Assembly: GCA_902984215.1 (NCBI GenBank)
Contig: CADWAF010004400.1
Location: 1-14,010 of the forward strand
DNA length: 14,010 nucleotides
Direction of reading: 5' to 3'
From: Willaertia magna
Taxonomy: Eukaryota > Heterolobosea > Eutetramitea > Acrasida > Naegleriidae
Shown: positions 1 through 8,166 of the stretch, piece by piece
How the letters are laid out: each line of letters opens with the position of its first letter
How positions within the stretch are numbered: position 1 is the first letter of the stretch
Position numbers and translations under genes: made by a program
The notes under the pieces: generated by a model
Database searches by the model: none
Seen by the model: only the letters and a program-made list of their open reading frames with translations
Told to the model about the DNA's origin: nothing

Positions 1-302
1 ACATGCCCATTTTCGTTAAATTTAAAAGTAGTTGTTATTTAGTGTAGTTTATTGTTGTTTCTGTTTGTGGAATCTATTTATTTTTTTTGGTGAAAATAAT
101 GCTGAGAGATCAACACTTTTATTTTGGAGTGAACTACAGCAATTACAAGAGTTTTGATTGGTTTGTCTTCGTTTTTTTGTAAAGGTTACAATTTTTTAAC
201 TGGAGAGTTTTAAAAGGTGACAGTCTTTTTTACACCTTGAATTGGAAAAAACAGAGAATTTACAATGAAAGACTAACCCGCCAAATCTAACCAGTTTAAA
301 AA
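1..302. other. Upstream non-coding region, no gene recognised
   Basis: About 300 bp of AT-rich sequence before the first plausible start codon (ATG at 303). It contains T-rich runs and a 28-codon open frame from the ATG at 99, which has no recognisable similarity and no good splice donor leading into the following gene. The only GC-rich island is CCCGCCAAA at 277-285, listed separately. I read the stretch as promoter plus 5' UTR of the 303-1317 gene, possibly with the edge of an upstream neighbour. Confidence 0.4.
277..285 (-). promoter_or_regulatory. E2F-like / CCCGCCAA element before the DUF4262-ankyrin gene
   Basis: The plus strand reads CCCGCCAAA, which is TTTGGCGGG on the minus strand and resembles the eukaryotic E2F/DP site. 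It starts 26 bp before the ATG at 303. The same 8-mer CCCGCCAA occurs 27 bp before the tectonic ATG (6248-6255). The match is seen directly. A regulatory or core-promoter role is inferred from the shared position in otherwise AT-rich spacers. Confidence 0.35.
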
Positions 303-1317
303 ATGTCTGAATTGAACCCTGTAAACAAGGTGAGACTTAAAGTACAAGAAACATTTCTTACACCAGAAGCAAAATCAAATTCTCTTCCACCGTCCATGGG
401 AAGATCCAGAGTTATATATTAGATTTCCAAAACTATTAAAACAAATCTAATTGAAAATTTTAATTAACGTTTTAATTATTATGAAAAAACAGGAATTTTA
501 AATAGGAAATGTTTAAGTTCATGGATTAATTGTTGTTTTGATGGTGGTCATGCTATTTATTTAATTCAAGATGAATATCCACCATTTGCTTACACTATTG
601 GACTAGAGTATTGGTATAATTTACCTGAAGTATTAGTAATTATGGATACCAATGGAATTGATGATTTCAATCCAAGAATATTTGGCAATCTTATAAATGG
701 TATTGCAGATTTTATGAAAATGAATCCAAATTTTCTAGTTGACCAAGGTACAAAAATTAAAGAACTATTTCCAACAATCAATAGTGAAGCAACTTTTGAA
801 AGAGCTAAAAAGGAAGAAAATTGTAATGATTATAGAGATTATTTAGGTTTTGGGCCGTAAAATGATGTCTTTAGGTAAAAATGTGGAAGAATCTGAATTT
901 GAAAACTTGACAGATTTAACAATTGAAGATGAATATCATTTCTATAAGGCAGCTGGATGTAATTTAGAATTATTAAAGAAAATCATTGAGGCTAATCCCC
1001 AATACAATATGTTATGTGACGAGGCATTAAGTTATGCAATGTGGAATAACCGTCTAGACAATTTGAAATATTTAATAGAGTTAGGATGTAATCTGAAAGG
1101 AAATGGTGTAGAAAGATCAATTTTAATGGATGCTGTACAGAATGGATTTGAAGAAGCTGTTCATATTCTAGTTGAGGCAGGCGCTCCGCTGGAAGACATA
1201 GATTGTGAAAAGTGGACTCCTCTATCAATTTCTTCACAAGCCATTCTACATGAAGATTTGGAAAAAGCCAAAAGAATTACACAATATTTATGGGATAAAG
1301 GTGCAAGAGAAATGTAG
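303..1317 (+). pseudogene. Disrupted DUF4262 plus ankyrin-repeat gene
   Basis: Three open segments make up this locus. (a) ATG 303-329 encodes MSELNPVNK and can be joined by a 40-nt intron 330-369 (GTGAGA...GAAG) to 370-447, which encodes a protein-like stretch including PWEDPELYIRFPKLLKQ and then meets TAA at 448. (b) An open frame from 468 to 857 carries a DUF4262-like domain: GGHAIYLIQD, then PPFAYTIGLEYW, then NLPEVLVIMD, ending RDYLGFGP before TAA at 858-860. It has no in-frame ATG before 642. (c) The frame 859-1317, with ATG at 862, encodes ankyrin-like helices (SILMDAVQNGFEEAVHILVEAGAP, WTPLSISSQ). Segments b and c are one frame apart and would join smoothly if one base near 852-858 were skipped. 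No canonical intron joins a to b. DUF4262 has no assigned function; ankyrin repeats bind proteins. The locus is either decayed or carries sequencing indels. Alternatively 862-1317 could be a separate small ankyrin gene of 151 codons. An AATAAA lies downstream at 1406-1411. Confidence 0.6.
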
Positions 1318-1450
1318 CTTTGATATAAATATTTTTTGTAAACTTTTAAAATTAAATTGTAAAATAATTATGTAAGTTTGTGAAAAGAAAACACTTTACA
1401 AAATCAATAAAAAACGAAAAACTTTTAAATTTATTAAAAAATCACAAATT

Positions 1451-1513
1451 ACCAACTTGGGTGGTTCAAATGAACTATACAATTACCAAGTTGGTTTTTA
1501 GTCACTCGGTGAC
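1451..1513. repeat. Nested inverted repeats at convergent 3' ends
   Basis: ACCAACTTGG (1451-1460) is the perfect reverse complement of CCAAGTTGGT (1486-1495). Inside it lies GTTCA-AA-TGAAC (1464-1475). Immediately beyond it is GTCAC-TCG-GTGAC (1501-1513), which covers the last codons of the transporter. The GGTT at 1493-1496 can alternatively pair with AACC just after 1513, so two exclusive folds are possible. The stop codon of the minus-strand transporter (1500-1498) sits between the hairpins. I infer a 3' UTR structure affecting termination or mRNA 3' processing; a small decayed element is also possible. Confidence 0.5.
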
Positions 1514-3162
1514 CAACCATAATGTACTAGATACCCCATTCCAACACCTATTGCACTGCCGATTACTAATCCAGTATTAAGAAAGACATTCATTAAGTAA
1601 GCTGCTTTTTCCTGTTCATAATATTTAACAATACATGGTCCTGTGGTCATACCTATCGAACAACAATAGCCATGTGTTAAACCAAATATTAAAAGTATAA
1701 TAACCACCCAAATACTATCAATAAGAACTGGATTAATACAAAATATAATTGCTGGAATAAATCCAAGTCTTAAGGCTATCAATATCCATAACTGTTTGTG
1801 AGACAATAAAATAGTTCTCTTTGAACTAGGTAATGCTCTTCCAATACAATCAGCAACATTAAATACTGTTAATGTGATAACAGGATTCCATGAACTTTTA
1901 CCATCTACAATAACTATGTCAGTAATTAAACCAGGCGCTAAGGAGAATGTTAATAAGAAAGTAACAAATACACCAAGACCAGGTGACCAAATCTTTCTTA
2001 AAAGAGAATACCAAGATACGAATTGTGGTTCTTCAACTTCCTCCTCTTCTTCTTCTTTTTCACTTAGTGACACTGTATCTTCATCATTTTCTTCAATAAT
2101 TTCTTCTTCTGCTTGTGCATTTAAATCAACTGCAGAATTAACAATATTTTCATGGAAATTATGAAAATTTTCTTCAGATTCAGAATCTTGTGTTTTTAAA
2201 GAAATAATTTCAGCTTGTTGTTCTTGTTTCTTTTGTTTCTCAAGAGCTGCACGTACATCACCATAAAACCTTCTAGGCGTTCTCATATTAACATAATGTT
2301 GTCTGCAATACTTTGTTATTGGTAATCTAAGTAAAATAATAAAAGAAATTATACTAATGATCTCAAATGCAGCTGACAAAGTAAAGAATAAAACAATACT
2401 ATTAAACATTCCTTGTCTTGTATCATACCAAATACCTTTTGACATTACTCTTAATACACTGAGTAGAGCGTTACCACAACTTAATCCAACTAAATAGAAA
2501 ACTGTATATTTCCAAGGAAAGTTTGAAGCAAAAGAAAGTAATCCAGAACATAAAACACCACTTCCTAATCCAGTAATTGAATTTAATAAAATAATTAATA
2601 TTAAAATAACTTTTATATCATAATTATCATTACTTGTAAATAATCCATATTGTGTGACAATTATAACATTTAAAAACAAAGCTACTGTAACACAAACAAA
2701 ATTTAAAAGAAAAGCAATATAAATACTTCTTTCCAATGAAAATGCTACTTTTCTTAAAGAGTGAACAGAATTTTTCCACATGATAATTGTATAAACAATA
2801 ATAGCTACAATTTGTCCCAAATTAAAACCAAAATTTAAAATATATTCTAAAAATTGAATAACATTTGTGTTTTCTTGCCATGAAGAAGGAGATATCGCTT
2901 GGAACCAATCTATTGAAAGTTGGAAACATAATCCTGGTATTAATGTTCCAGAACCTAATATTAAAAACATAATTTTTCCAATATAGTACCAATCTCTTGG
3001 TATTACTATTTTTTCATTATTTATTAGTTTTGGATTATAAACTTCATGAAAAGAAATTCTTGTGGAATCTGTCAATACATTATTATTGTTATTGGTATTA
3101 TTAAAATCATGATGCTGTTCTTCATTTCCGATGGGCTCATAGCTGGACCTGTCTATGCTCAT
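1498..3162 (-). CDS. Equilibrative nucleoside transporter (ENT/SLC29-like), 554 aa
   Basis: Probable membrane carrier moving nucleosides or nucleobases, a purine-salvage function in protists. The translation shows 11 hydrophobic segments: about 61-82, 103-127, 147-170, 184-212, 219-243, 252-280, 391-415, 425-444, 458-476, 483-509 and 519-547. This is the ENT pattern of six helices, a long cytoplasmic loop, then five helices. FNVADCIGR at 434-442 matches the conserved TM8 signature (F-N-x-x-D-x-x-G-R), and TM10 carries FGLTHGY. The 6-7 loop (about 282-383) is highly charged, with a Glu run. The N-terminus has a poly-Asn stretch. I chose the ATG at 3162-3160, in the context AAAAATGA; the frame is open upstream but has no earlier ATG. 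The gene is intronless, with TAA at 1500-1498 and an AATAAA (minus strand) at 1435-1430. It is divergent from the helicase gene. Family is confident; substrate is unknown. Confidence 0.87.
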   Translation of the reverse strand: MSIDRSSYEPIGNEEQHHDFNNTNNNNNVLTDSTRISFHEVYNPKLINNEKIVIPRDWYYIGKIMFLILGSGTLIPGLCFQLSIDWFQAISPSSWQENTNVIQFLEYILNFGFNLGQIVAIIVYTIIMWKNSVHSLRKVAFSLERSIYIAFLLNFVCVTVALFLNVIIVTQYGLFTSNDNYDIKVILILIILLNSITGLGSGVLCSGLLSFASNFPWKYTVFYLVGLSCGNALLSVLRVMSKGIWYDTRQGMFNSIVLFFTLSAAFEIISIISFIILLRLPITKYCRQHYVNMRTPRRFYGDVRAALEKQKKQEQQAEIISLKTQDSESEENFHNFHENIVNSAVDLNAQAEEEIIEENDEDTVSLSEKEEEEEEVEEPQFVSWYSLLRKIWSPGLGVFVTFLLTFSLAPGLITDIVIVDGKSSWNPVITLTVFNVADCIGRALPSSKRTILLSHKQLWILIALRLGFIPAIIFCINPVLIDSIWVVIILLIFGLTHGYCCSIGMTTGPCIVKYYEQEKAAYLMNVFLNTGLVIGSAIGVGMGYLVHYGWSPSD

Positions 3163-3387
3163 TTTTATCTTTAGAATTGGAAGGATTTTCAATTTGTTAA
3201 TTAATTAAATTATTTTCCCTATAGGATGAGGGGACTTTAAGTAATTCTCTATTGAATTATTTATTTGCTATTCTTTCTTGTTGTTACAATTGAAGTACTA
3301 ATGGTAACTTGTGTTGTGTTTTGACAATGACTTTTAACAAAAGAATGCAATAGAGTTACATTAATTTATTGAAATATCAAGAAAAAA
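3163..3387. promoter_or_regulatory. Divergent promoter between transporter and helicase genes
   Basis: A 225-bp spacer separates the ATG of the minus-strand transporter from the ATG of the plus-strand helicase, so it must hold both 5' ends. It is AT-rich with one more GC-rich patch around 3222-3235 (CTATAGGATGAGGGG). No motif can be assigned with confidence. The helicase start is preceded by an A run (AAAAAAATG), as are several other starts in the window. Confidence 0.55.
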
Positions 3388-6219
3388 ATGCCAAAGAAAA
3401 GCACTAGATTGACTCCAGTGCAAAGACTAGAACAAGAAAGTCTGGAAGTTGAACAATTACAACAATTAGTTCTTGAATTTGCTCCTCCTCGCGGAATAAA
3501 TCCTTTAGTAAAAACTAAAAAGAAAGAAATAAAAGAAAATGAAACAGTAGACAATTCCGAAGCTTATAAAACAATTACTACATTTAAAGAATTACCTATT
3601 TCACAATACACTAAAGACGCACTTAGAAAGGGTGGTTTTACTACAATGAAAGATATCCAAAGAGCAACTTTACTTTATTCATTATGTGGAAGAGATATCT
3701 TAGGAGCAGCTAAACCTGGTTCCGGTAAAACTTTAGCCTTTATCATTCCAGTAATTGAATTACTATATAGAAAAAAGTGGGGAAAGTTAGATGGATTAGG
3801 AGCCTTAATATTGGCACCAACAGCTGACTTGGCTACACAAATCTTTGAAGTATTAAAACTTGTTGGAAGATTTCATCATTTCTCTGGAGGTTTACTAGTT
3901 GGTGGTGCTAAGAATTTAAAAGAAGAAAGAGAACAGGTCACAAAAATGAATATTTTAGTTGCCACACCTGGTAGATTGTTACAACATATGGATGAGACAC
4001 CTAATTTTAATTGTATGAATTTACAGATTTTAGTTTTGGATGAAGCTGACCGTTTGTTAGAAATGGGATTTAAGAATGATATTAATGCAATTTTAGAAGG
4101 ATTACCAAAGAAAAGACAAACGTTATTATTCAGCGCCACTCAAACAAGAGATATTAAGGATTTAGCTAGATTAAGTTTAAGTAAAAAGAATACCGAATAT
4201 ATATCGATTCATGATGATGAAGTTATTCCAAAGAAATTAATTCAACAATATATAGAATGTGAATTAGAAGATAAAATTGATATTTTATTTTCGTTTATTA
4301 AATCACATTTAAATAATAAGATGGTTATCTTTGTTTCAACTGTTAAACAAGTATCATTTTTATATAATGTTTTCAAAAAATTAAATATTAATATAAGAGC
4401 ATTTAAACTTGCGGGTAGAATGTCACAAAACAGTAGAAGAGAAATGTACGAAGGATTTACCATTGCTAAATCAGCAGTTTTGTTTGCTACAGATGTTGCT
4501 TCTCGTGGTTTGGATTTCCCCCGAGTTGACTTTGTTCTTCAAATGGATGCACCAATTTCTAAAAAGATTTATATTCACAGAGTTGGTAGAACTGCAAGAA
4601 ATGAAGCTCAAGGTAAATCCATTGTATTTATTACGCCTCAAGAGAAAGAACATTTATCATTCTTATTTGATGGAAGTTCAGAATTAAGTACGTTAAAAGA
4701 AATGAAACTAAATATGAGTAAGATTATTTCTATAAGACCTCAACTTTGTGCTTTGGTATCTTATGAACCAGAACTCAAAACTTTAGCATTAAAATATTTT
4801 GAAAGCTATTTAAGACATATTTATAAACATTATGGTTTTGACTTAGATATTAACTCCTTTAATTTAAATGAATTTTCAATGAAATTAGGTTTGGCTATTA
4901 AACCAAATTTGAAATTTAATCCAAAAGATAGAATGACTAAGGAAGAAAGACTTAATAAATCAGAAGATGATGAGGAAGAAATTGCAGCTGAAGAGGCAGA
5001 TGATTCCAGTAGTGAGGAAGAACAAGAAACTGAAGAAAAGGATGTTGAAATGAAAGAAAAAGTTCAAGAAGAGGAAGAAAATCAAGAAGAAGAGGACGAG
5101 GATGATGAAGAGGATGAAAAAATAAGAAGTAAAATTGCTGAAATTCCTATAGATTTTGGAGATGACGAAGAATTAATGAAGCATGAGATGCATGCTCAAC
5201 AATTGATTGAACAAGATGAAGATAATGGTATTGTTTACAATGTTGAATACGATCCTAATGCCTCTTCTTCAGATGATGAATCTTCTGATGAAGAAGACGA
5301 AGAAGATGACGAAGAAGAAAAGAAAGAAAAGATTGATGACAAAGAAGAATTATTAAAGTTATTATCTTCAGATAAAAAGAAAAAGAAAAAACTAACCCAA
5401 ATGGAAAAATACATACAGTCTAAAAAAGAGAACGCAATACCTACTAATCTACCTAAAAATGATGAAGAAAAAGAGGAAGAGGAAGACTTCTTTGTTGTTA
5501 AAAGAAAAAACCATGAATTGGATGAAAAGGATGACGTACCTTTATATGTAAATAGTACGAAAAAGAAGTTCCACAAAGTAGATGGTAAAAAGCATATACT
5601 GTTTAAGGAAGGTAAAAAGATTTCTAAGTTTGAAGCATTAGTGAAAGATTTGCAAAATGTAAATACTGAACAAATCACAAAAGGAAGAAATGAATATTTA
5701 GAAGAAGTTAAAAGTAAAATAAAACAAGTAGATAAAAAAGATAAGAAATTAGACAAAGAACGTATAAGAGAAAAGAAAGAAAAGAAATTTGAAAGAGAAA
5801 AGGAACTTGAAGAACTAAGAAGAAAAGCTGAAATTCTTGAGCAAAATCCATTTAATTATCACAATGCAGTGTTACCACCTCGTGACACAACAGTTGATGA
5901 AGCTCTACCTGCTGAGGAACAAAACGTTGATGAATCATATGAAAACTTTGTTAAGACAATGGAACAAGCTCCAACCAAACCAGTTTCTGCTACTCAACAA
6001 CGTAAAGAAAGAGATGAGGAACAACAAAAATTAAAGGAAAAGAAGGAAATGCAAAAGAGAAAATTCGAAGACTTCATGAAAGAACAAAAAGATCCTCCAA
6101 AGGAAATATCTAAATCTACTACAATTGTTTCGCCTTTGAAAAAGGAAAAGAAAAAGAAACAATCAAGTTTAGAAGATGAAGAAGCACTAGCTCTAAAATT
6201 ACTAGAAAAAACTCTGTAA
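3388..6219 (+). CDS. DBP4: DEAD-box RNA helicase, DBP4/DDX10-like, 943 aa
   Basis: Nucleolar ATP-dependent RNA helicase predicted to act in early 18S rRNA processing (release of U14-type snoRNAs in yeast). Visible motifs: a Q-motif region around 70-95; motif I AKPGSGKT at 108-115; motif Ia as PTADLATQ at 144-151 (usually PTRELA); TPGR; motif II DEAD at 218-221; motif III SAT at 249-251; motif V ATDVASRGLDF; and motif VI HRVGRTAR at 397-404. A DUF4217-type region follows at about 452-515 (YLRHIYKHYG, FSMKLGL, LKF), the arrangement typical of DBP4/DDX10 rather than other DEAD-box proteins. The C-terminal tail is long, with two Asp/Glu-rich blocks (about 524-590 and 625-650) and then Lys/Glu-rich coiled coil to the end. 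It is slightly longer than the human and yeast proteins because of this tail. It is intronless, and the start is the first ATG after an A run. The tectonic gene starts 55 bp downstream on the same strand. EBP2, another ribosome-assembly gene, lies just beyond that. Confidence 0.93.
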   Translation: MPKKSTRLTPVQRLEQESLEVEQLQQLVLEFAPPRGINPLVKTKKKEIKENETVDNSEAYKTITTFKELPISQYTKDALRKGGFTTMKDIQRATLLYSLCGRDILGAAKPGSGKTLAFIIPVIELLYRKKWGKLDGLGALILAPTADLATQIFEVLKLVGRFHHFSGGLLVGGAKNLKEEREQVTKMNILVATPGRLLQHMDETPNFNCMNLQILVLDEADRLLEMGFKNDINAILEGLPKKRQTLLFSATQTRDIKDLARLSLSKKNTEYISIHDDEVIPKKLIQQYIECELEDKIDILFSFIKSHLNNKMVIFVSTVKQVSFLYNVFKKLNINIRAFKLAGRMSQNSRREMYEGFTIAKSAVLFATDVASRGLDFPRVDFVLQMDAPISKKIYIHRVGRTARNEAQGKSIVFITPQEKEHLSFLFDGSSELSTLKEMKLNMSKIISIRPQLCALVSYEPELKTLALKYFESYLRHIYKHYGFDLDINSFNLNEFSMKLGLAIKPNLKFNPKDRMTKEERLNKSEDDEEEIAAEEADDSSSEEEQETEEKDVEMKEKVQEEEENQEEEDEDDEEDEKIRSKIAEIPIDFGDDEELMKHEMHAQQLIEQDEDNGIVYNVEYDPNASSSDDESSDEEDEEDDEEEKKEKIDDKEELLKLLSSDKKKKKKLTQMEKYIQSKKENAIPTNLPKNDEEKEEEEDFFVVKRKNHELDEKDDVPLYVNSTKKKFHKVDGKKHILFKEGKKISKFEALVKDLQNVNTEQITKGRNEYLEEVKSKIKQVDKKDKKLDKERIREKKEKKFEREKELEELRRKAEILEQNPFNYHNAVLPPRDTTVDEALPAEEQNVDESYENFVKTMEQAPTKPVSATQQRKERDEEQQKLKEKKEMQKRKFEDFMKEQKDPPKEISKSTTIVSPLKKEKKKKQSSLEDEEALALKLLEKTL

Positions 6220-6244
6220 ACCTTTGCTCAAGTTGACCTTTAAG

Positions 6245-6253
6245 TTTCCCGCC
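6245..6253 (+). promoter_or_regulatory. E2F-like TTTCCCGCC element in the tectonic promoter
   Basis: TTTCCCGCC followed by AA sits in the 55-bp gap between the helicase stop and the tectonic ATG. TTTCCCGC fits the general E2F/DP consensus. The embedded CCCGCCAA (6248-6255) starts 27 bp before the ATG at 6275, nearly the same spacing as the copy at 277. Whether it binds an E2F-type factor or is a lineage-specific core-promoter element cannot be told from sequence. Confidence 0.4.
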
Positions 6254-6274
6254 AACAATAGATTACATAAAAAA

Positions 6275-8140
6275 ATGTCCAAAACAAAAATATTAATTTT
6301 TATAATGTCGTTTATTTTCCTTGTAATATTTGTTGCAGCTCAAAATTATGTGATAGATTGGAATCAAGTACCTACTAATCCGTCTACTACTGACACTCAA
6401 CAAAGAAGTTTCGGAACATGTACTTGTAATAAGGTTGTGGGACAATGTGATGTTAACTGTTGTTGCGATAAGGAATGCTCTTCTTCTTTTTACACCACTG
6501 CCTTCACCAAATGTGTTTCCTCTGTTAATAAGAAAGATTATAATTACGCGTGTGTGGCGAACAGTTTGGTAACCTTTTCCAATTTACAATCAGGAATTAA
6601 TGTTGAGGAGGCAACGAACCCTGCAGCAACACCCTTCTTTTGTGTTTACTATGAGGCTTGTAAGTACCATACAAACTTTAATTATTAACATTGAATTAGC
6701 TTCTGTACAAGGAAATTTCTTTACCCAAATTGACGATTTAGAGCTGGACTCAATCAAAAAAGCAGTTGACAATGAAGACAGAAGCGAGAAATACAAAAGA
6801 CTAACTCCCTTAAGTCAGATTTATGGACAAACACCCTCTGCTACTAATACCAATCCTAATTACTACGTATACGGTGACCATATCAAAACCTCAAGTAATT
6901 TCTTTTCAGTAGCTTACCCAGCAAACTCGTTGTTGTGTGAACTTACTTCTTACGTTAAATATCTTCAAAACAAACCATCCTCTACTTGTCAAATGACGTT
7001 TTCAACATCTTCCTCACTTTTCTCTGCTTGTGGAGATGTTCTTAGCCTAAGTACAATTAACAGTTTAAAGGTGTCTAGAGTCGGTTCTCCCTCGCTTTCA
7101 AGCGACTATTTTTTGGTTTCATTTGGCACTTTGACACTGGTCAACTCTGACGGGTCTGAAACTTCCTTGTCACTCCCCATATCTACTGTTTTTGACAATA
7201 CCCTTAATATTTGTAGGTTTGCTGTGATTGGAACAAAATACTACATAACTTTCGAAGAGGACTCCACAATATCTTCAGTTACAGTAGACTTAAGGTTTAA
7301 GCATGTTTCTGTTGGAACTGTAGAAAGAAGTGCAGAAGTTCTTTTTATCAACAGTGTAAGTATTTTTTCAGTGTTATGAATGTACTAATTGCTCTTAGAC
7401 ATCTACCGAATGGAAAGATGGAACAATACGTCCAAACAGTGGTAACCCTGGTTACAAAAGGGCAATGCCAGTGTTGGCTGGGAAACTAACAACTAACGCA
7501 GCAAAATCTGCAATCTTACAAAACATTAATGGCATAGAAATTAAAACTGGATTGTCTTGCAGCTCAACTTCTCAAATTACATTTGATGTTGACCAAGATA
7601 TAGGGTGTAGTACCAGCTTATCTTTAAGTGAATTGAAATCCCTTTGCACCACAAACACTATTAGCGAACTAAGTTTTGATTACACCCACGTAGGAAGGTT
7701 TGGAAATGCTGACTTTCACAATGTGAATGATTGGGTAAAAATCACCTCTGAAAGCAAACCCAGTGCAGTAAGTAAAATTGTAATTTGTTTCTCTAACTAG
7801 TTTAAAGACGTGGGATGATTTAACTAATACCTGTAATAATTTGGCAGCAGGAGTAGAATACCAATTTGTCATTGCAAAAGCAGGTTCAGTTTACAATGAG
7901 CAGTGGAAAATAGCAGGTGTAAGAAGAATGTATTATCCTCTAAAATGGAAGTTTACAAACAAAGATCCAACTAGTAAACAACTGTTTTGGATAGAAAACA
8001 GAATTAGATTTATAAGAATATCCAACCAACCATTAGTCCAAAAGAACTATCCAGCACCAACCCTTTTACCTTTTCTGCCTGAAGATGTTTTCTATCCATT
8101 CTCTCTTCTATCCTCTTCCTCACCTCAAAATTCACAATAA
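6275..8140 (+). CDS. TCTN: Tectonic family protein (TCTN1-like, secreted), 580 aa
   Basis: Component of the ciliary transition-zone (MKS/B9) complex, acting at the base of the cilium or flagellum. Exons are 6275-6659, 6700-7355, 7399-7767 and 7808-8140. Introns are 40, 43 and 40 nt, all GTAAGT...AG, in phases 1, 0 and 0. Residues 1-22 form a signal peptide (ILIFIMSFIFLVIFVAA). The tectonic Cys cluster is at 49-68 (CTCNKVVGQCDVNCCCDKEC), followed by FFCVYY. SGNPGY at 361-366 followed by PVLAG, and LPEDVFYPF at 560-568, are further family hallmarks. The protein ends 12 residues later with no transmembrane helix, as in TCTN1; its length is close to the family norm. The ATG at 6275 (AAAAAAATG) was chosen over the open frame at 6224 because it begins the signal peptide. 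Intron 3 must use the AAAG at 7804-7807; the earlier CTAG at 7797-7800 would bring an immediate frameshift and stop. The gene is convergent with EBP2. Confidence 0.9.
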
Positions 8141-8166
8141 TTTTAAATATAAATAAATAATTTATT
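8141..8166. terminator. Overlapping bidirectional poly(A) region, 26 bp
   Basis: Only 26 bp separate the tectonic stop (+) from the EBP2 stop (-). The plus strand has AATAAA at 8152-8157. The minus strand has AATAAA at 8166-8161, directly after the EBP2 TAG. Each poly(A) signal therefore serves one strand, and the two mRNAs probably overlap at their 3' ends. Confidence 0.6.

Noticed and set aside
1380..1580. Plus-strand open frame of 66 codons between the convergent genes
   Set aside because: It has no proper ATG start at its beginning, crosses the hairpin region and the end of the transporter, and resembles nothing.
1874..2164. Plus-strand open frame with Ser-rich translation
   Set aside because: It is the antisense shadow of the Glu-rich loop of the transporter on the minus strand; the Ser run arises from reversed GAA/GAG codons.
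3222..3235. GATGAG patch resembling the fungal PAC element of ribosome-biogenesis genes
   Set aside because: Only a partial match, no companion element, and no copy close to the EBP2 start, so chance is likely.
5235..5756. Minus-strand open frame of 173 codons rich in Ser and Phe
   Set aside because: Antisense shadow of the acidic/lysine-rich tail of the DBP4-like helicase; no independent start context or similarity.
6224..6274. Upstream extension of the tectonic frame by 17 codons
   Set aside because: It would place residues before a clear signal peptide; the ATG at 6275 has the A-rich context seen at other genes here.
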